Positions 9,145 to 17,514 of a stretch of DNA of 52,652 nt are shown in pieces. The stretch spans positions 1 through 52,652 of the forward strand of contig DAIDKH010000027.1 of assembly GCA_027450145.1 (NCBI GenBank), given 5' to 3'. The first letter of the stretch is position 1. Every line of letters begins with the position of its first letter. The notes beneath the pieces are model-generated. The model ran no database searches. It worked only from the letters and a program-made list of their open reading frames with translations, and was not told where the DNA came from. The translations under genes were made by a program, and so were the position numbers. Source of the stretch: Chthonomonadaceae bacterium. GTDB lineage: Bacteria > Armatimonadota > Chthonomonadetes > Chthonomonadales > Chthonomonadaceae.

Positions 9145-9181
9145 GAAGGGCTCTGTACAGCATGAATGTACAGAGCCCTTC
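9145..9181. terminator. Perfect 15-bp hairpin between convergent genes
   Basis: GAAGGGCTCTGTACA (9145-9159) and its exact complement (9167-9181) flank a 7-base loop. It lies 27 bases after the Ig-like gene and 22 bases beyond the stop of the minus-strand carboxypeptidase gene, so it probably serves both. Confidence 0.85.
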
Positions 9182-9202
9182 TTCGCTTTCGTTGCGATTG
9201 AA

Positions 9203-12200
9203 TTACGCGGCAGCGTCAATGGCATCGCCGCTTTCATACGGCTGTTGATCAATCGTAGCGCTAGGTTTGGTCTGATTCTCTGTGGGTTCCGTTTGAGCGG
9301 GTTGGGATTGCTCTATATCCGGCATTGCAACAAGTGCCCTGCGCGCTGCGGCTCGTATGTAGGGGTCTGGGTCTAGAGTCCGTGCTTTCATGGCGTTCCG
9401 TTGCGCGTCGCCAGATTCCTGACCTAGTTCGCTAAGATGGGCCAACCTAAATTCTCTGCCGAGCTTGTCACTCCAGAACGCCGATTCATCCATTGCCATT
9501 TCACAGCCATGATGCTTTGCCAAGGACATCGCCAACTGTTCAATCCCGTCGTCTGACTTTAGCGCGCTTTGCACGGCCGAGTACACCTCGGGATGCTGGT
9601 ACGCTTGTGAAAGCTCCTGCAGACCTGCAGGTAAATCTGCTGCATTGGCTTCATCATCGGCACTGGCTCGCCTGAACGCGCGGGAGATCTCTTCGGGGGT
9701 GTAGTCACCATAACCGAGCCGGAGTGAAACGATTCTTGCTGCTGCTGTCAGGACGTTTGGCTCCTGGTTCTCAGGCTTCCAGTGCGAATGCTGCGCGATG
9801 GCCGACGCTGCAACTGCCAGGTCGTTACCGGCACCGGCAAGTTTCTGCACTTGTTCCTCCTCACCCTCGTTAAAAAGGAGCCATTTCACTATCATGATGC
9901 GAGTCTTTTCCGCGGCGTCGGCTCGTTCCTCGGCAGCGTCCAACAACTCCGTGACACTCTCAGGATTAGCGCGCATGAGGGCTGGCAGGGCATATCCACT
10001 CTTGCTGTGAAGAGCGGCATGCACCGCGTGGTGCAGTGCGACGGGATGGTCGCTCTCTAGGAACAATGCACTAATGATATTCTCTCGCTGGCGGGCCGGT
10101 AGTTCATGCAACTTACTATCTACCACTTCGTTTGCAAGGTGACCATGGACGGTAAGCACTGCCGCGATCGCTGCATCGCGCGTGTTTGTTCTCAGCACGA
10201 CTTCGCTGTCTGTCTGCAACTGCCGTTCCTGGTCCAGAACATGTTTTAATGCCTTTGTGGTGCCCTCATCCAGCCATGGGAGCGATGCGAGTGCTGCTGC
10301 GGCAGGCAGAAAGCCGTCACCCAACAGCAGCTGTACCCACGTTTTCTCATAACGGTCATTGGTATGGCGCGCCAGAGTGGCAGCACATTCTGCACGAAGG
10401 TCCGCACCGCTCTTCTCGTCTTGCATAGCGGCAAGGAGGATCTCTTCACTCTTTCGTGCAGTGTATGGCATTAGAAGAGTTGCCGCGGAGGTTCGGATTT
10501 TGGTTGTTGGTGACTGTAAAAGCGGCAATAGCGCCGCAGCATAGGCGGGTGGCACACATTCCAATACCGCACGAGCATGCCGCAGGACGGAGGGTTCCAG
10601 GAGGCGTGCAGGCGTGGAAACTAGCTTGCTCATCCAATCCTTACTGTCGCAGCGTATGGGTGGTTGTGCATCGTAGATAAGCGGCGGTGTCTCCGGTGTA
10701 GAAGATTTAGCCTTCCTAGCCGGCCGCTCCACCGGCGTCTCGACCGGTAGGAGCGGTGCCGACTGCGAGCGATTCCATGGAAATCCCTTCGTTTTCATCT
10801 TGTATCTCCATTTAGGTGCAAATGCTAGTAACCAACGTAGGGCGAACTGAAAACCAGCATACAGTCGCCGAAAATAGAGCAATAATGTCGCAACGAGCAA
10901 CAAAAGCAACATCCACCATACCCACGACGGAACTCGATGGGTTGAACGATTTAGCCTGACAGCGATGCCTCGGGACGAGGCTCCAGAATCCTGGCCCTTT
11001 ACGGTGCTGGCATGATGCGAAATGTCATGTGGATGAGTCGAGTTAACATTGGAGGGTTGCGAGCCGCTGGTGACACCGGTGGATCCCGATTCAGAGGAGT
11101 TTGTAGGTCCTGTCGATGCCTTCACGGAGTTAGGAGCGGCGCCAATGGAACGTAAGGCTGGTGTAGAGCGATCGTTTGCATTGGATGACGTGGATGTGCT
11201 ACCAGAGCCAGGAGACAATGGACTGCCCCCCGAAGGAGCCGTGTCTAGAGGGCGATTTGGGGGTGCTGTGGCAGGTTGTTCCGCCACGGGGTATTGTGAT
11301 CCTCTACTCGGGTCCCGAGTTGTCCAGTGTTTGCTGCGCGGCGCTGGCGGTGGTACTGTCGAGGCTGAGCTTGCAGCCGCGCGTTTTGAGGCCGCTGAAC
11401 TGTCAGTAAATCCACTGGGGCCGATTCCTGGTGGAGTTGCGCGGCCGATCATCGGCGAGTTGTGGGGATTTGCTTGACCACTGCGCGTGGCCGCTAGTGC
11501 GGTATGGTGTGCCGACGGGTGTTTAAGTATGCCGGCATAATGAAGTAATGAACGAGTATCCGTCTGCCAATTCGTGCTGTGCAGCACAACTGTTATGATC
11601 TGTCGGCCATGAACTAGAGCTTCACCCACAAAACAGTAACCGGCCTTCGCCGTATAACCTGTTTTGATTCCCTCCATCCCAGGTACTGACCCCAACAGCG
11701 TGTCTGTGTTGACCAACGTCTCGATGCGGCCGCCAGGAAGGTCTATTTTGGTTGAATGAGTGCCCACTGCCCGTGCAAATGCCGGGTTGTTCATCGCCAT
11801 TCGAGCGATCAACGCAAGATCCCGTGCTGTTGCAAGGTGGCCAGGCGCATCCAAACCGTCCGGATTGACAAAATGGGAATGAGTTGCACCAGCTTTGGCG
11901 GCGAGTTGGTTCATTTTGGCGCTGAAAGCGGGAATACCTGGCCCTAGTGCCTCACCCACGGCTTCGGCAGCATCATTGGCGCTTTTAAGCAACATGGCAT
12001 AAAGCAGGGTTCGAGCCGAATAGGATCTGTTGGGTTGTACGCCAAGGGCAAGTCCCGGCATTGAAGCTGCGGTGGTGGTGGCCGTGATTGGAGTTGTGGG
12101 CGGGAGTTGTGCTAAGAGGAGCGCGGTGACGATCTTTGTGGTGCTTGCTGGTGGAAGTGGCAAATCAGGGTTATGGCCGTACAGCACGGTACCCGTCTCG

Positions 12201-12325
12201 GCGTCCATCACTACCGCAGCTTTGGCGGAGATCGGCGGCGGTGCGAGAGCCAACAGTGCTGTCGGCATGAGCGAAATAACGCCTGCAACGAGGCAGACGA
12301 AAAATCCCCGATGACAGGCGACCAA
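9203..12325 (-). CDS. D-alanyl-D-alanine carboxypeptidase (S11) fused to a helical-repeat domain
   Basis: From the N-terminus: signal/anchor helix, then an S11 penicillin-binding domain with all three active-site motifs (STTK at residues 61-64, SAN at 115-117, KTG at 221-223). A ~190-residue Ser/Thr/Pro-rich linker leads to a strong membrane helix at about 467-485 (WVWWMLLLLLVATLLLY), and a ~500-residue Ala/Leu-rich all-helical region follows. That last part contains recurring 'R..AA..L' units (TSAATLLMPYT, AECAATLARH, RAAARRALVAM) typical of HEAT/PBS-like repeats. The peptidase trims the terminal D-Ala of wall pentapeptides outside. With one internal membrane crossing the repeat domain should be cytoplasmic (inference). 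TTG 12325 is preferred to ATG 12370 because AGGAGGT sits 9 bases before it and the result is a clean signal peptide. S11 enzymes are usually about 400 residues. Confidence 0.85.
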   Translation of the reverse strand: MVACHRGFFVCLVAGVISLMPTALLALAPPPISAKAAVVMDAETGTVLYGHNPDLPLPPASTTKIVTALLLAQLPPTTPITATTTAASMPGLALGVQPNRSYSARTLLYAMLLKSANDAAEAVGEALGPGIPAFSAKMNQLAAKAGATHSHFVNPDGLDAPGHLATARDLALIARMAMNNPAFARAVGTHSTKIDLPGGRIETLVNTDTLLGSVPGMEGIKTGYTAKAGYCFVGEALVHGRQIITVVLHSTNWQTDTRSLLHYAGILKHPSAHHTALAATRSGQANPHNSPMIGRATPPGIGPSGFTDSSAASKRAAASSASTVPPPAPRSKHWTTRDPSRGSQYPVAEQPATAPPNRPLDTAPSGGSPLSPGSGSTSTSSNANDRSTPALRSIGAAPNSVKASTGPTNSSESGSTGVTSGSQPSNVNSTHPHDISHHASTVKGQDSGASSRGIAVRLNRSTHRVPSWVWWMLLLLLVATLLLYFRRLYAGFQFALRWLLAFAPKWRYKMKTKGFPWNRSQSAPLLPVETPVERPARKAKSSTPETPPLIYDAQPPIRCDSKDWMSKLVSTPARLLEPSVLRHARAVLECVPPAYAAALLPLLQSPTTKIRTSAATLLMPYTARKSEEILLAAMQDEKSGADLRAECAATLARHTNDRYEKTWVQLLLGDGFLPAAAALASLPWLDEGTTKALKHVLDQERQLQTDSEVVLRTNTRDAAIAAVLTVHGHLANEVVDSKLHELPARQRENIISALFLESDHPVALHHAVHAALHSKSGYALPALMRANPESVTELLDAAEERADAAEKTRIMIVKWLLFNEGEEEQVQKLAGAGNDLAVAASAIAQHSHWKPENQEPNVLTAAARIVSLRLGYGDYTPEEISRAFRRASADDEANAADLPAGLQELSQAYQHPEVYSAVQSALKSDDGIEQLAMSLAKHHGCEMAMDESAFWSDKLGREFRLAHLSELGQESGDAQRNAMKARTLDPDPYIRAAARRALVAMPDIEQSQPAQTEPTENQTKPSATIDQQPYESGDAIDAAA

Positions 12326-12423
12326 AATGTGCCGACCTCCTGCTAAAGCGTGGATATCGCCACTTCCCATGGCGTTACCAGCATTATTGGCAGGTTAGAG
12401 GCATTTACTCATAGCGCGGCAGT

Positions 12424-12609
12424 CTATTTAGTTGTCTTGAGTTCCTCTTGGTCTCGGGCAGTTGTCGTTGGAACAGTGTACAAGTGCACCTTGTCACCGG
12501 CCGCTATCGCCAGTAGAGTACCGTCCGGAGAGAACGCAATACTGCTCACCATCTCCGGAGCGTAGAGGGTTACTAACCGTTTGAAATCGTCTTCCTTGAA
12601 ATCGGCCAT
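12424..12609 (-). CDS. Mini-protein with one WD40-like blade
   Basis: From ATG 12609 this is a 61-residue protein. Residues 20-45 (VSSIAFSPDGTLLAIAAGD, then KVHLYTV) are one textbook WD40/beta-propeller blade, but a propeller needs four or more. It lies 33 bases after the Ig-type membrane protein gene and about 100 bases before the carboxypeptidase start, all on the minus strand. It may be a remnant of a larger WD40 gene, or a short partner. An upstream TTG at 12642, directly against the previous stop, is an alternative start. Confidence 0.5.
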   Translation of the reverse strand: MADFKEDDFKRLVTLYAPEMVSSIAFSPDGTLLAIAAGDKVHLYTVPTTTARDQEELKTTK

Positions 12610-12642
12610 CAGATACGTATCTCCAGTGTGTGTTCTCAGCAA

Positions 12643-14376
12643 TTAATTCGCGCCAGGTGCACCAGGAACCTGCGGTGTAGATGGCTGCGTGGTGGTCGGA
12701 ATGCTCCCAGCAGGCGGAGTTGAGCTGCTGTTAGGGGGCGGCTGCACTGGCTGAACAGGTGTCACCGTAATAGACTGGCTTACCGTTTTACCCAGGTTAT
12801 CGGCGGCAGTTAGCTCAAAGGTGGTGGGCGTATTAACCTGTACTTGCACCGAACCGGAGGATGGCAGGTTGGTGCCCAAAGAGGCTCCTTGATCACTGGT
12901 GATAGTGACACCCTGGCTTCGAATTGCAGACCACTTAAGTGTAATGGTACTACCCGTAGTTACCTTTTTGGGTTGGTAATTAAAACCTACAATTTTGGCG
13001 ACACTTGTATCCGCGGATACAACGACAACGGTGACTCTACGCTGTGCGGGAGATCCTTTACTGCCCTGTAGCGGCATTGCTCGTAACGTGTAAGTCACGG
13101 ACGAGGGGAGAGTGGGCGGCGCGGGTTTGACATCGGTTGATAGCGTGAAACTCGATAGGTGTTTATCTCCCGGGTCCAAAATATAGCCTGAACTGTTTTT
13201 GCCCTGCCACGTGAATGTAACGGGTTCGCCCAGATGAATTTCTGTACTGTCGGCAGCAAATGACTGTAGAGACGGTGGCGGCGGCAGTGGTGCCGGGTTT
13301 ACCTGAACCTGAGCGGAAGCATCGGTTTTGCCGCCAGCTCCACTTGCTGAGAGGGTGTACCGTATTATCTCCACATGACTGCACAACTCGGGAGTAACGG
13401 TCATGTTACCGCTGCTGGTACTGGGAGGCACATCGTAGACTGACTGGTTGGTAGTCTCGCTTGCCGAGGACGGAGCGTTAGGTAAAGGAACCTCACGGTG
13501 GCTGAGCGTGAATTTAAGGTGTTCACCCTGAACATTCCACGACAAAGTGACCGGAGTTCCAGCCGTTACGACAGCAGGTGTAATGTTAAAGGCGACGATA
13601 TGAGTGGCAGGTGGTTTCGGCGGTCGGAACAGCGCGTAACCTGCGGCACCAAGCATTACAACAAGTAGAAGCAGTCCAACCACGGGCGAGAGCAGGGCGT
13701 ACCGCTCGATCTGACCCTGGGTTTTTCCCGCGACGTAGGAGTCGTCCATCGAACGCGCCCATACAGTAAAACCAAACAGGCGCGGATTACCTAGCCATGC
13801 AGATACTTTGGGACGCACAGCAAGGGGGACCGTGCGGACCTCGCTCGGTTTTAGTGTGAGCCTATCCACATCAAATTCGTAGGCACACTCGTCGTCTGGA
13901 TCGCTTGCAGATAGCTCTACAACCTGCTCGGAATTTCCAAGGTTGGTGATTTGTACGTCGAAGTCGTTTAGAGGCCGCAGGAAGGTGGCAGCGGCACGGC
14001 GCGGTGCCATGTCGGCCTGCAATGAACCAAACGGCTTAACAGTAAGCATGGCCTGCGCGAGACCCACCTCGCCAGTCTCCATGGCTTGAACGCGCACTAC
14101 AAATGGATATGAACCGGCCCTGTTTGCACTCGATCTTGCAATGCGGAAATTTACACGCTCCTCGGCAGTTGCTCCGGCAGCTACGTTCACTGCGGGAACA
14201 GGAATGTTGTACCACTCGATGTCAACGCCCTCGATCTCAATTACCAACCGATCTGGCGCCGGCTGCTGGTTGACCATCGTGACGCTTAATTTGACCGACG
14301 TTCCAGGCTCTGCGATTAGGTCTGGTTCAGATAGCGTTACAACAATTTTTTGTATCTCTGGTGTGGTAGAGGACAT
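12643..14376 (-). CDS. Single-pass membrane protein with Ig-like domains on both sides
   Basis: A 577-residue protein with no signal peptide. Residues 1-225 hold two beta-sandwich units of the COG1470/CARDB-like kind (for example VKLSVTMVNQQ and FDVQITNLGNSEQVVEL). One membrane helix lies at about 228-250 (LLSPVVGLLLLVVMLGAAGYALF). Residues 260-535 contain three Ig/PKD-like repeats with the recurring phrase 'v.aG.pvtLsW', and the end is a Pro/Ser/Thr-rich tail. With no signal peptide the N-terminal sandwiches should be cytoplasmic and the C-terminal repeats outside. It heads a minus-strand group that continues into the WD40 mini-protein and the carboxypeptidase, under a consensus promoter at 14475-14504. 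Function unknown; an envelope scaffold is plausible. Confidence 0.75.
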   Translation of the reverse strand: MSSTTPEIQKIVVTLSEPDLIAEPGTSVKLSVTMVNQQPAPDRLVIEIEGVDIEWYNIPVPAVNVAAGATAEERVNFRIARSSANRAGSYPFVVRVQAMETGEVGLAQAMLTVKPFGSLQADMAPRRAAATFLRPLNDFDVQITNLGNSEQVVELSASDPDDECAYEFDVDRLTLKPSEVRTVPLAVRPKVSAWLGNPRLFGFTVWARSMDDSYVAGKTQGQIERYALLSPVVGLLLLVVMLGAAGYALFRPPKPPATHIVAFNITPAVVTAGTPVTLSWNVQGEHLKFTLSHREVPLPNAPSSASETTNQSVYDVPPSTSSGNMTVTPELCSHVEIIRYTLSASGAGGKTDASAQVQVNPAPLPPPPSLQSFAADSTEIHLGEPVTFTWQGKNSSGYILDPGDKHLSSFTLSTDVKPAPPTLPSSVTYTLRAMPLQGSKGSPAQRRVTVVVVSADTSVAKIVGFNYQPKKVTTGSTITLKWSAIRSQGVTITSDQGASLGTNLPSSGSVQVQVNTPTTFELTAADNLGKTVSQSITVTPVQPVQPPPNSSSTPPAGSIPTTTQPSTPQVPGAPGAN

Positions 14377-14474
14377 ATGCTGAACTAAACCCCCGCATGT
14401 GGGTAAGGTGTACTCTCAGTGGCGTGCAAACACAGTATATGTACGGAGCGCGTATAAATAATGGCCATGGAGTC

Positions 14475-14504
14475 ATTATAGTAGAGTGAAGAGACGTTTG
14501 TCAA
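14475..14504 (-). promoter_or_regulatory. Consensus sigma70 promoter for the minus-strand envelope group
   Basis: On the minus strand TTGACA (14499-14504) and TATAAT (14475-14480) are both perfect, 18 bp apart. The leader to ATG 14376 would be about 92 bases. Confidence 0.8.
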
Positions 14505-15035
14505 TGTAAGTGCTTTTGCCTCTGCTTGCGCGTGGGCTACCGGGTGCTCCAACAACTGCAACCAGGAATGGTTGTGCCGCAATCGAAAACATGCACGAGC
14601 CACTTGCCGCCTGCAGTTGTCTGCACCAGCCAATGAGCCGAACTATCCACATGGTATCAGCTCAACTTGGATTAAAGACGATTATGACACCCTACCTTGA
14701 GCACGGTGCCAGATTAATCATTTGTTACCGCATCGTTTTTAGTTATTACCGCGCAACTATTTGGCTCATTTTGCAGTTCGTTATGGCGCGGGTGTCACAA
14801 GCAACTTGTCAGCCTAGAATGGTGGCTTCGTGTACTCTAAACCTCCCATCAGTTCGCTTATGCCGTAGTAGCATTGATTAATCGATAAACGCATCGCTGG
14901 CCCCTTGAAGCATGAGCACACGTTTGCTGTGATGCTACTACGATGTTTTTGTAGACTGTTGCGTGAGATATTGCCACGGTGTGGATTTGCAAAAGTAGTT
15001 GTGCAAAAAATAATCGAAATTAATTGAATAATGTA
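14505..15035. other. Intergenic stretch, no gene recognised
   Basis: Between the divergent promoters at 14475-14504 (minus) and 15036-15064 (plus) nothing convincing was seen. A 123-codon open frame at 14510-14881 has no ribosome site, no domain pattern and an unusual residue mix. The last ~60 bases are AT-rich, as expected upstream of the strong plus-strand promoter. Confidence 0.5.
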
Positions 15036-15064
15036 TTGACACTATTGAAATTATATGATAGGAT
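15036..15064 (+). promoter_or_regulatory. Extended -10 promoter ahead of the G-rich leader
   Basis: TTGACA at 15036-15041, 17-bp spacer ending in TGA, and TAGGAT at 15059-15064: a perfect -35 with an extended -10 (TGn). Transcription would begin near 15070, inside the first unit of the GGTTGGT repeat. Confidence 0.7.
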
Positions 15065-15065
15065 G

Positions 15066-15107
15066 GGTTGGTGGTTGGTGGTTGGTGGTTGGTGGTTGGT
15101 GGTTGGT
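15066..15107 (+). repeat. Tandem repeat (GGTTGGT)x6
   Basis: Six perfect 7-bp units. Each unit holds two GG pairs, so the coding-strand sequence and the RNA can form stacked two-tetrad G-quadruplexes; the spacing resembles that of the thrombin-binding DNA aptamer. It lies at the predicted transcription start and about 70 bases before the ribosome site of the cysteine-rich protein gene. Confidence 0.95.
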
Positions 15108-15175
15108 GAAATATCATCCACAATTTTGCAGCCAAGCACAACCTAGCCGTGATCATACTCAAAAGGAGACAAACC

Positions 15176-15661
15176 ATGATCAATCAACCAGGTTCTAAAG
15201 TGATTCGTACAACCCTGCTTCTTCTAAGCTTTTGCCCTGCGATGGCGATTGCGTCCGAGCCGCCGATGCCTTCCCCACCACCCACAACAACCTCGTACTA
15301 CGCTACGTGCTCGCCAATGCGAAGGTACACCTGCAAGAATATCCCGTGCGCCATTGACATGACTGTGTCCGGATATTTCAACGGGCAAGGTAAGGCAGTT
15401 ATAGCCGTTCCCGGTACCAAATTTAGTTTCAACATCTCTGGCACTGCTGGCGGAAGCTTTTCGTATCCTTTGAGCTCAAACTTCGTTCAGGATGTAAATG
15501 CAAAAGGTGCAATCTGCATGGGCACCGACGTGTCGGTTCAACAATGCGTAAGTAAAGCGCTTGTTTGCGGGCAATATGGTGATTACCTTGGCCCCAACTG
15601 TAGTATGATTATCCCGTTGGTAAATCCTATTACTTTTCCTGGTTACCTGTCCTCGTGCTAA
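15176..15661 (+). CDS. Cysteine-rich secreted protein
   Basis: A 161-residue protein starting at ATG 15176 behind AAAAGGAG; an in-frame GTG at 15149 would overlap that ribosome site. A signal peptide covers about residues 1-26 (RTTLLLLSFCPAMAIAS). The mature part begins with a Pro/Thr stretch and then contains eight Cys (ATCSP, YTCKN, IPCAI, AICMG, QQCVS, LVCGQ, PNCSM and a final SSC), enough for four disulfides. Gly/Ser-rich strands in between suggest a compact beta fold. No family recognised. Its strong promoter and G-repeat leader suggest high or regulated expression. Confidence 0.75.
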   Translation: MINQPGSKVIRTTLLLLSFCPAMAIASEPPMPSPPPTTTSYYATCSPMRRYTCKNIPCAIDMTVSGYFNGQGKAVIAVPGTKFSFNISGTAGGSFSYPLSSNFVQDVNAKGAICMGTDVSVQQCVSKALVCGQYGDYLGPNCSMIIPLVNPITFPGYLSSC

Positions 15662-15694
15662 TTAGGTGGCGAGTCTGGTTGGTAAATACGCTGG

Positions 15695-15726
15695 CAGGCA
15701 GCAGTTTAGCATCTATCTGCTGCCTG
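15695..15726 (+). terminator. Hairpin after the cysteine-rich protein gene
   Basis: CAGGCAGCAG (15695-15704) pairs exactly with CTGCTGCCTG (15717-15726) around a 12-base loop, 33 bases after the stop codon. There is no T tract, so it may be a Rho-assisted terminator or a 3'-end stabiliser. The remaining ~220 bases before the next gene show nothing clear. Confidence 0.5.
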
Positions 15727-15946
15727 GTCTAGATTGATGGCTAAGTAAAGGTCGTCGAGGATTTAGTCTCCTCAAGCCTTTGTAGCTAATTGGGAAATGC
15801 GGACCACGTAGTCCTGTTGAATTGTGTGAGCAAGTGTTGGTTTTCTACTGGGTGGATTAAGTGAAAGTTCTGCCGCGAGTACCAAGGGGCATCCTCAGCG
15901 GAAGGTTCTAACGATAGCGGCTCCTGGTCCATTAAGAGGTGCGCGA

Positions 15947-17083
15947 ATGATGTCAATTGCTCGCATGCAAATTGTTGCTTGCTTAACTGTTCTTTTTACA
16001 TTGGGGTTCTGGCCAATCGGCGCATATGCAGCTCAAACTCCAACGACCCCCTCAGCAGAGGTGCTGTTGAACTCCTGGCAGGCATGGATTCACAATGTTG
16101 GAGCGAAGTTACATTCGTATCAACTGAATGCAACTTCCAGTTGTGTTGAGGCACACTCGAAAAATCAATGGCAGGCTATTGTAGATGGCAAACAGTATCG
16201 TTGGTCCTATCAAAACCCAATAGTGAATCCCCAAGCCGCAATGCAGACGAGCGCTATATTAGCAGTGAACCGTGTGGGGTGGTCGTTTTTAACGTACCAA
16301 ACTGGCGCTAAGCCGCCAGACAAGAGTTACCTGGGCACACAGTACACGCAGTCATTCACAAGCCTCCACAGTGGACTTCATTGGTTTTATGCGCAGAATG
16401 TGCCATTCAGCCTGGCCGATTTCGCTCGGTATCCGCAAATACTATGGTCACACTTCCCTCTTGAGAACCAGTTGCCGCTCATTTCATACTATCAACGAGA
16501 GTTGGGCCACCTTACTGTAAGTGTGGTGAAACCGCGCGGCGTCTCTAAGAGCAGTAGATACCGACTCACAATGCCTCAGCGCTATATTCCATCAGACCTT
16601 GCATTGCCCAGGTACGTGGATTTTCGGGTGCTGAATGGTACATTCATCCCAGTGCGGCTCGTTGTTTATGTTGGCAATTTAAAAACAATGGGGTCGATGC
16701 GCCTCCGAGTCTACTTCACTGGCGGCGGAATGTTCGCTGGGGTTTGGTTTCCTACCCAAATTGCGGCAGACTCAGATTTTGTGTCGTATTACCGGACACA
16801 CCCGTATGCTCGGTTCTGGTCACCAACATTTCATGGTAGAGTCAGTTTGGACGTTAGCAAGGTGAACCAGCCATTTCCAGAATCGGACTTTACTATTGCT
16901 TTCCCACCTGGTACGCACGTTACGATCAACAACGTGAGTGAAGTTATCCCGCTGAACCACGTGGAACCCAAATGGAAGGTGCTTGCGGTGAGAGCCCTCT
17001 TGGCAATTAGTGCAGTTCTTGTGATCGGCATAGCGGTAATCGCATTACGTCGGGCACGATCCCGAGGCAGTTACGCCCAATAG
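15947..17083 (+). CDS. Exported membrane-anchored protein, LolA-like(?), paralogue A
   Basis: A 378-residue protein with a signal peptide (residues 1-29, ending GAYA), an extracytoplasmic domain and a C-terminal anchor helix at about 347-366 followed by a basic tail. It shares clear similarity along its length with the protein at 17511-18656: IVDGKQYRW versus IVDGTRYRW, LHWFYAQNVPF versus LHWFFAQRLPF, AGVWFPT in both, and SDFTIAFPPGT versus SDFTINFPPGT. The opening 'w..~~~sy.l......w.aivdG..yR' is reminiscent of LolA/LolB-type lipid-binding barrels, but this is only a suggestion. AAGAGGTG precedes the ATG. The gap of 245 bases separates it from the overlapping gene chain that starts at 17329. 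Confidence 0.7.
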   Translation: MMSIARMQIVACLTVLFTLGFWPIGAYAAQTPTTPSAEVLLNSWQAWIHNVGAKLHSYQLNATSSCVEAHSKNQWQAIVDGKQYRWSYQNPIVNPQAAMQTSAILAVNRVGWSFLTYQTGAKPPDKSYLGTQYTQSFTSLHSGLHWFYAQNVPFSLADFARYPQILWSHFPLENQLPLISYYQRELGHLTVSVVKPRGVSKSSRYRLTMPQRYIPSDLALPRYVDFRVLNGTFIPVRLVVYVGNLKTMGSMRLRVYFTGGGMFAGVWFPTQIAADSDFVSYYRTHPYARFWSPTFHGRVSLDVSKVNQPFPESDFTIAFPPGTHVTINNVSEVIPLNHVEPKWKVLAVRALLAISAVLVIGIAVIALRRARSRGSYAQ

Positions 17084-17328
17084 GGTGGTCGTGACTGCAG
17101 CTTGTAGTTGCCAGCGAGATTTCAGTTCCAGCCTGTTTGCAGCCGGAAAGTTGCTGGTGAACAACTTGGGCCTGGCGCCTTGTTACTGGCAGACACTACA
17201 AGCGAAATGCATTGACGTCGCACATTCTCGAGGACATTTCTTCTGAACGCGCGGAACGGTTGCCCAATTGCTTGCAGTTGTGGTCGCTGAATCAGATCAC
17301 AAACTGGATGAAACTGTAGGTGAAAACA

Positions 17329-17514
17329 ATGATTTACCGTATCATGATTGGTGTGGGCATGGCGGTTGCGATCTGTGGACTGATGTATTCTGCGTCCAAT
17401 TCACCGTTGAGCAGAGTTCCTGCCCAATACTGCGGTGTCTGTACAATGCCCCAGGTAGCGCATACCTCGGGAATTCTGACACAGTATCCTCGAAGAAACG
17501 GGGTGCGGCGGTGA
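17329..17514 (+). CDS. Small membrane protein heading the overlapping operon
   Basis: A 61-residue protein from ATG 17329 (AGGTG a few bases upstream; a GTG at 17320 is also possible). One hydrophobic helix near the N-terminus (YRIMIGVGMAVAICGLMY) is followed by a short polar tail containing a CxxC (CGVC). Its stop overlaps the GTG start of the next gene by four bases (GTGA), which argues for translation coupling. No family recognised. It could be a leader peptide that sets translation of the next gene. Confidence 0.55.
   Translation: MIYRIMIGVGMAVAICGLMYSASNSPLSRVPAQYCGVCTMPQVAHTSGILTQYPRRNGVRR

Noticed and set aside
11049-11477. Plus-strand open frames of 142 and 77 codons inside the carboxypeptidase gene
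   Set aside because: They lie antisense to the low-complexity Ser/Thr/Pro linker, whose biased codons keep the opposite strand open.
14510-14881. 123-codon open frame in the large intergenic region
   Set aside because: No ribosome site, odd residue mix with many Met/Arg/Cys and no recognisable fold.
15066-15107. Short direct repeats that could suggest a CRISPR array
   Set aside because: The 7-bp units are contiguous with no spacers; this is a simple tandem repeat.
17268-17510. N-terminal extension of paralogue B from TTG 17268
   Set aside because: It overlaps the small membrane gene, is not matched by paralogue A and would hide the signal peptide; GTG 17511 with a GTGA overlap is better.
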